This document shows positions 58,143-64,000 of a stretch of 64,000 nt of DNA, piece by piece; positions within the stretch are counted from its first letter, which is position 1; every line of letters starts with the position of its first letter. The notes under the pieces were generated by a model that was given only the letters and a program-made list of their open reading frames with translations, was not told where the DNA came from and did no database searches. Made by a program: the position numbers and the translations under genes. This stretch comes from Corylus avellana (lineage: Eukaryota; Streptophyta; Magnoliopsida; Fagales; Betulaceae), in NCBI RefSeq assembly GCF_901000735.1, contig NC_081541.1, positions 22,318,172-22,382,171 of the forward strand, given 5' to 3'.

Positions 58143-60082
58143 TTATAATTATTAATATAGTATTTCAATTTAAATTTATTGGCTTAAGATGTAGAAAATG
58201 CTTAAATTAATGAGTCATAATTTTTCAGAGGTACATCGGAAAAAAAGTTGTGTGCAAATGAGACTTACGAAAATAGCATAAGGTTTTTTTGTTTTTGTTC
58301 CTAATTGACATCACTATCAAGAGAATATATGAACATCATCTTGGAATGACATAATGTACCAGGAGCAAGGCCAAGAAGTTGTGCTGCTACTTCCCAAACT
58401 TCTTCCTAAACCAATTGATCAATCAATTAAGGGGAAAAACCTTATATAATAAGTATCACACCAATAAAATTTTATGTTTTTAATTCATTTGAATATTTCA
58501 TTGGATTTTTTTTATTTATTTATTTATTTTTTATGATTTACTCGAATTTTCTAGCATTTTTTTTTAAGGGTTGACAGAGATTTATTTGATTGCATTAAAT
58601 ATTAAGTGAAATATATGCTTTATTTTGTATTAAAAAGAAGAGAGAATATTTTGTTTATTTTACTTTGTATTTTTCTGAAATGATTCAAACTTTATAGGTT
58701 TTATTTAAATTGAAATATAATAAGTATCACATTAATAATATCAGAGTTTCCTACTAATTTTCTATTAATATTTTGATAATCAGAATTCAGGTTTTATTCT
58801 TACTATTTTTTTTTCTTTTATAGTTTTCATCAAGTACATGTTTGATACACTTGAAAATAAAATAAAATAAATACATGTACACATTTATTATGTATTTTCA
58901 TTAAAAGAGGTGTGATAGATTTTTTTCAATCACCTATTTTAACTTATAATGAAAATTAAGATGTGATGCGTTTAAGTTTTGAAACTAAATTATAATAAAA
59001 AAATTCTCACACATAGCTCGGGTTATGTGCTAGTTAAAATAATTACCAAGTGCATCTTCACAATAATAAAGACACAATATAATTAAATAATTACTTGGTA
59101 ATTAATTATTATTAAATATTCTGGCCAAAATGAATTTTGTTTCTTTAAATAATGATTTTATATTTGCAAAAAATCTCTAAATTTACACCAAATTATTTTT
59201 CATACAAGCCAAAGATTTAACCAATAAGCAAAAATATAATATTCAACCAAAATAATATAAAATCATAGCAATCACCGAATCACACCACAAAGTTGCAATG
59301 AGGGCAAAAATACATCACGTATTAAATATGCCGAAACCCTTTATTGAATTAACGATAAAATCCAATAATATATTGCAGTTGGTCGCATGATAGGTGAGAG
59401 CATAATTTATCAAAATCATCAATTTTATACGTAACACAATTATTCATTCACAAAAATCATTTATTGAATTTACAATAAAATCCAACAAGTTATTACAGTT
59501 TGTCCCACAATCCACTACCGCCTCCACTCGAAACCAAATCTCGTTTGTTCTCAATATTTTTCATATTAAAAAAAAAAAAAAAAATCAGCATAAAACAAAA
59601 TTTATTACAGCCGTAAAGAAAATCAGTGGGCAAGATGTTCCACACAATTTCCCATAACAAATGTTTCGGCCGCTGTTGGAGTTTAAGGCTCCAAAGACTA
59701 TCGGTAATAAGTCTTTTTTACCAATCAAAGGCATGGACTTCATGCAATATTGAGGTTCAAAATCTGCTGCACAGTGGAGCTATCAAACAAACGGTGAAGA
59801 GTGATATTCCAACTTCTAGAGGCAAGAATGATAAGGTCCAGAAATCACCATATTCGGAGGGTAAATCAGGGCCGGATTAGAGGTTGGAACCCAAGGGATT
59901 ATGACCTGAAGAGATAGCCCTACAAGCACCCTTTTCCACAAAATCTTTACTTCAAAATTCCTTTCCATAACCAAGTAAGAGGGGCTTCAAGAAAGGGTTC
60001 ACTCTTCAAATATTTAGACCTTCAGCAATCCACCAATTTTTCTGCCAGCAGCCATCCTCCTTAACCATTTTTCTGCTTGGAA
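58143..60082. other. AT-rich sequence without a recognised gene
   Basis: A partial duplication occurs here: TTTATTGAATTAACGATAAA at 59340 and TTTATTGAATTTACAATAAA at 59461, each continuing with an ATCCAA...TTGCAG/TTACAG block. The 84-codon open frame at 59626 has no recognisable similarity. Confidence 0.5.
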
Positions 60083-60466
60083 GTGTGGAAAATCTCTTGG
60101 GCCAAAATAGCATTATCATGAAGTTGATTGAGTTGGACAGAGAATCTTTGCAGGAGAGGTTTTAGTCTATTTGCAAGGATGTTGGAGATGGTTTTGTAAT
60201 TGAAGTTTGTGAGGCCTATAGGTGTATACTGGGTAAGTCTCGAAGGGTTAGGAATTTTGGGAATGATAAGTATATCATCTCCTTAAGAAGGTAACCATCT
60301 CTAAAAAAAAAGCATGGACAAAGTGGATGACATTCTTCTTCACCACCAACCAGTAGGTCTTATAAAATAAACCATTCATGCCATCAAGGCCAGGGGGTTA
60401 TTGGGGCCTAACATGGATAGCTTGGAATATCTCGGGTTCTTCAGGGATGGAACCAAAGCAAGGAAT
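60083..60466 (-). pseudogene. LINE reverse transcriptase fragment
   Basis: On the minus strand, PPGLDGMNGLFYKTYWLVV, then after a shift IPKIPNPSRLTQYTPIGLTN and YKTISNILANRLKPLL, then HDNAILAQEIFHT. These are the N-terminal RT blocks of plant L1-type LINEs. A TAA lies before PPGLDG and one frameshift near 60296. The catalytic FADD block is absent. Confidence 0.85.
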
Positions 60467-60559
60467 TATCACTACCAGAGATGATCGGATCAAGGACACC
60501 CAGTAAATCATTTTCAAAAACAGGGTTAGTGCTTGTGAAAAAGTTAATAAATGGGTGTG

Positions 60560-60680
60560 ACATTGATCATGTTATTGGTGAACAAATGGGCGAGAATAAA
60601 TTTGATTCATGCCAAACCAAGGGGTATACAAAATATGGGAGAAGGCAAATATCTGAAGCCACAAAAGTGTAAATACCTAA
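60560..60680 (-). pseudogene. Truncated exon copy of the NAC-like gene
   Basis: On the minus strand it gives ASDICLLPYFVYPLVWHESN, matching APSDICLLRDFLYPLVRHER of the exon at 61479-61921, with the same flanking intron words upstream (60690-60720 against 61935-61975). It breaks off after the first ~35 codons. A partial local duplication. Confidence 0.75.
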
Positions 60681-61150
60681 ACAATTAACAGTAATTAACC
60701 AAGAATAAGACAAGTTCATGAATATCATTAAACAAAAATTAAATGATAGGCAACTGAGATAATATTAAACAAAAATTACTCATAAAATTCAGCCCAAGAA
60801 AAAATCTGGACCAAATATATAGCTACCCTAGCATAGATTGCAAATTAAGATTATGGTTCTAAATGGACAAAACTATTCAAACTTATAAACATCTCTAGGC
60901 ATAGAAAGCCTTGCCTACAAAATTAACAATAATTAACCGAAAACAAAAACAAAAAAAATCCCAACGTCTAGCAACTAAACAGAAACTAGGTGCAAATTGA
61001 ACATCTTTGTTTTTATAATCTAACAAAAACTACTACACGAGAATCACTCCCAATAAAAGTTCGCACTTAAAAGCATCTCTATGCACAAAGCCTTTCTTGT
61101 ATACAAAATTAACAATAATGAACTGAAAATAGTGGTGCCTTGTTGCTTGA

Positions 61151-61921
61151 TTATGCTCGTGGACAATAGCAGTTGCGCTTATTGCGTCTATTACCTGATG
61201 GTGCTGGTGGGTGGTGATAGTTGCGCTTATTGCCTGTTGATGCTGTTGGTGACAACGGTGGTAGTGGTGGTGGTGGTGACTCAATACCTGGTGGTGCTGG
61301 TCCAGGGAGTGACACAGGATTGAAAACCGACATAGATGCATCATTTGAAAAAATCTTGATAGCTACCCAAAAAGACTATAACAAAAAAAAAAAAAAAAAA
61401 AAGAAAAGAAATGTAATTACAAATATACCTATAATGACAATTATCTTATTTATTAATAATTAAGTCAACAATTTATACCTCAACTTGATTCAATCCCAAT
61501 TCAACTGGGCCACATGTTCGTACTCTCAAAAGATTTGCGTGATATACAGCCATATACCAATCGGTCTCCCTTTCTCCAAGTATGTATCTATACATAGTAA
61601 AATCCCCATATTCATATCCACGTTTAAAGATAGTCCACGTTTCCTGAATTTTTTTCCAAAACATTTTAGTTCCTCCAATCTCTATGGCATTCTTTTCACC
61701 CGTTGGAGGCTCTTCTGGCATCACAAAGTAATACTTGTCACAGAAACGACGGTCCAAAATTTGGAATCTCCTTCTGACCTCATCTATATCAAGCGGCAAT
61801 TCGCTTTGACTGTGTAATTGGTGAACAAATGGATGAGGAAACAAATTTCGTTCATGACGAACCAAGGGGTATAAAAAATCTCGAAGAAGACAAATATCTG
61901 AAGGAGCAAATGCGTACATAC
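61151..61921 (-). CDS. Divergent NAC-like protein, last two exons
   Basis: Exon 61921-61479 is bounded by TTTTTTAG and GAGGTATAAAT; exon 61375-61151 follows a T-rich acceptor TTGTTATAG and ends at a TAA (61151-61153). The junction is phase 0. The ATG at 61919 lies two bases into the exon, so an upstream exon may exist. The first exon reads FAPSDICLLRDFLYPLVRHE, KYYFVMPEE, KMFWKKIQETWTIFKRG, GERETDWYMAVYHANLL, which follows NAC subdomain order: YL, YFF, (G)FWK, TDWxMxxY. The second is Pro-rich (PGPAPPGIESPPPPLPPLSP), then basic. If expressed it would be a nuclear DNA-binding-type protein, though the NAC basic residues are poorly kept. Partial copies lie at 60560 and 63925. Confidence 0.6.
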
Positions 61922-62199
61922 CTAAAAAAAATGATCAATAATTAACTAAAAAAAGGACAAGTTCATGGATACTAAACAAAAATTATTCCATAAAATGAAG
62001 CCATAGAAAAAATCCAGACCATGTCAACAACTACCCAAGCAAATTTAGATTATTGTTCTAACAAAAAATCCTAAATGGGAGAAACACGGCTGAAGACTCG
62101 ATGGAAGGTTCTCTCTCTTTGCATCTCCCCAGTGGGGCAGCGCGTGAGACTGGATTTTTCTGAAACGTATTTTTGGTATTCCGCTGATTATTTTCTCGT
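61922..62199. other. Intron/upstream region of the NAC-like gene
   Basis: AT-rich next to the exon, then a GC-richer stretch (62090-62160) leading into the LINE. No first exon of the NAC-like gene could be identified; the LINE may have removed it. Confidence 0.4.
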
Positions 62200-63860
62200 A
62201 GTAGAGTAGACGGGGTATTTGGGATTCTTTTACTTGGAAACTAAATCGTTTAAGATTCGTTCTGATGTGAATGGCGGGGTTCAACTAGTTGAAAGAAGTA
62301 AAGGGGTGTCCACTGTCCCGGGCAGTGATTATGGCATGGCCGACAGTCTTTTGGCTGCTGAGTGCATGGGACTTTCTGACCAAAGATGCTACAGTACGTG
62401 AGAGCTGGACATTCCGATTTGGCTGCTTCGTCTATGTGATGCAAAGAAGAAAAAACGCTCATGGAAACTTCTTGGAGCTATCGGAATACGGAGACCGAGG
62501 GCGGAGAAGCTTTGTGATCATCCCTGAGGGGGGTGATGGGGAGGGTTGGGAAGCATGTCGTGTCCAACTAGGGAAACTGAAGTTGTATTTCAACAAACAA
62601 CGAGCAGGCGGAACGTCTGCAGGTACGCAGACGGAGCAGCAACCAGCAGGTAAAGCGGAAGAGATGAAGAGGGGGAAGCTGCCGGCGGGGTCATCGGGGG
62701 TTCATGAGCAGGGATCATACGCAGATGTGGTGATGGGGAGAAGGATTCCGGCCATGGCTTATGGGTACGACGGAAAAAATGACTGATTTGGCAGGGAAAA
62801 CAGGCTGCCGGTGACATACCCACCTTGGAAAGCTCTAAGGACAAGGTCCCTGAAATTGCTCCAGGAAATCCTGTTTTTTCTAATATTCAGAATCAGGCCA
62901 TAATGGAGATGCTGCTTTCTTTTACGAAAAATATTGACAGCTGTATTGAAAAGATAATCAGATAATGGAATGGGGGACTCAAGGAGATAATATTAAGTTG
63001 GGTCAGAAGCTTGTTGGAAGACTGGAAGCGGCCCAAATGGGGGAGATTGAGGATGTACACGTGCAGCCCAAAATAAGTGGGAACCCAGCAGAGAATCCAC
63101 CCAAGGTGCAGCCCACAATGAGATTCAAGAAAACTTACACCCACAGGCGTGGACCCAAGCGGCAATTTTGATCGCCGGAGTGTTGCTCCGGCGATTCGCC
63201 TTCTGGACCAGAACACGCCGACCATTCCAACCAAGCTAATTCCCACTTGTCAATACCCAACGATGGTCTTCTACAGCATGACGAGGAGGAAGCAGGCAGT
63301 TCCAGGGCAGCAGACGCATCTGGGCAGTGTGGGTCAGGAACAGATATGGCCGCATTGAGTAGAGATAACCTCCAAGCACCTGCCAAAGGAGTTTCCAACC
63401 TTATACAAGTACAGACCTGGCCGATACCTTCACAAATGGCGCAATGCTCTCTGAGGAGGACTAGACCGATGATACCCAGGCAGGGTGGGTTCTACACAGA
63501 CAGGGCCGAAATGGGTGAAAATCATTCCACAACACCTGCGGGAGTAGTTTCCGAGGATACCACCCAGCCCATGATCACGGAGAATGCGGCAATCAGCGCT
63601 ACAGTAGTTGCCGTAACCTCCGAGAAGGATACTATCCACTCAGAACATACCAGAGATACCTCAATGGGTTTCAAGTAGCCCATGACCCAGATTAATGAAG
63701 CAGCTATACCTATAAAACTCTCCGAGAATTCACCTTAAGTTAATGGAGCAGCATTATTAATCGAAAGAGGAGACACTGATAAGGAGGGATCAAGAAATGA
63801 GGATGAGGGAGAGAAGGAAACAGCAGTGGAATTAGATGCAGTAGCTGAATTTAAAACTGT
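62200..63860 (+). pseudogene. LINE ORF1-like protein, decayed
   Basis: One frame gives GFFYLETKSFKIRSDV and GGVQLVERSKGVSTV; after a shift near 62380 the next gives QRRKNAHGNFLELSEYGDRG, RRSFVIIPEGGDGEGW, and a variable region with SYADVVMGRR to a stop at 62784. These match the N-terminal part of plant L1-type ORF1 proteins (nucleic-acid-binding). 62790-63860 continues with open but unconserved sequence (for example 63247-63678), as expected for the ORF1 linker. No zinc knuckle and no ORF2 lie within the window. Confidence 0.6.
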
Positions 63861-63924
63861 GATTAATTAACTTCGAACCACAATTTTTGCAAACATTATA
63901 CAGTTGTTGCTATGAAGCAAGACA

Positions 63925-64000
63925 ATCACTTACGAGCCAACAATGCAGTGGTGCCTTATTACCTGATGATGCTGATAATGGTGGTGGCAATATTGATAGG
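63925..64000 (-). pseudogene. Start of another NAC-like exon copy at the window edge
   Basis: The minus strand shows GGTAATAAGGCACCACTGC after CACCACCATTATCAGCATCA, resembling the 3' part of the Pro-rich exon and its downstream flank (AACAAGGCACCACTATTTTC, ~61130). It is cut by the window end, so only similarity can be stated. Confidence 0.45.

Overview
This is a stretch of nuclear DNA from a flowering plant, most likely a dicot. The evidence is AT-rich DNA with short GT-AG introns, plant-type Copia, Gypsy, Helitron, CACTA, hAT, LINE and SINE elements, and fragments of plant gene families (MIF-like tautomerase, CH-domain kinesin-14, ALWAYS EARLY, NAC-like proteins). Almost everything is transposon, in several nested layers; most coding sequences are broken. 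Two runs of exactly 100 N (1657-1756 and 44488-44587) are assembly gaps.

Layout. 1-1656: end of a Tat/Athila-like LTR element. 2174-2566: decayed Helitron Rep fragment. 2811-4955: a degenerate NAC-like gene with a coding minisatellite. 5062-5906: Gypsy pol fragment. 5907-18255: an old Copia element, truncated in reverse transcriptase and interrupted by two 1362-bp solo LTRs (6450-7811 and 14664-16025) and a 6.07-kb non-autonomous Tat/Athila-like element (7901-13971), all with matching target-site duplications. 18351-26723: a coding-poor LTR element (LARD type) with very long LTRs that carry arrays of covarying hairpins; it split the C-terminal extension of a MIF/MDL-like gene (minus strand, 26724-27766, detached piece at 18256-18350).

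28685-52489 is a small hAT-like element whose middle holds a 22.8-kb CACTA transposon (29312-52116; 11-bp TIRs, 3-bp TSD AGG). The CACTA encodes a TNP2-type transposase and a second En/Spm-type protein. It also carries exon-intron fragments of a kinesin-14 CH domain and of an ALWAYS EARLY SANT domain. Its 3' two thirds is present twice (37604-44487 and 44588-51457) on either side of the second gap, so it is either a true tandem duplication or two haplotypes laid end to end.

52490-64000 holds a 9-bp-TSD Mutator-type MITE, a 5'-truncated LINE, two tRNA-derived SINEs, a LINE RT fragment, a two-exon NAC-like gene (minus strand) with partial tandem copies on both sides, and a decayed LINE ORF1.

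No intact, clearly functional host gene is visible. The best candidates for new biology are the covarying hairpin array in the LARD LTRs, the CACTA element with two captured host genes, a GCGATCGATCGC palindrome recurring in unrelated transposon classes, and the divergent NAC-like genes.
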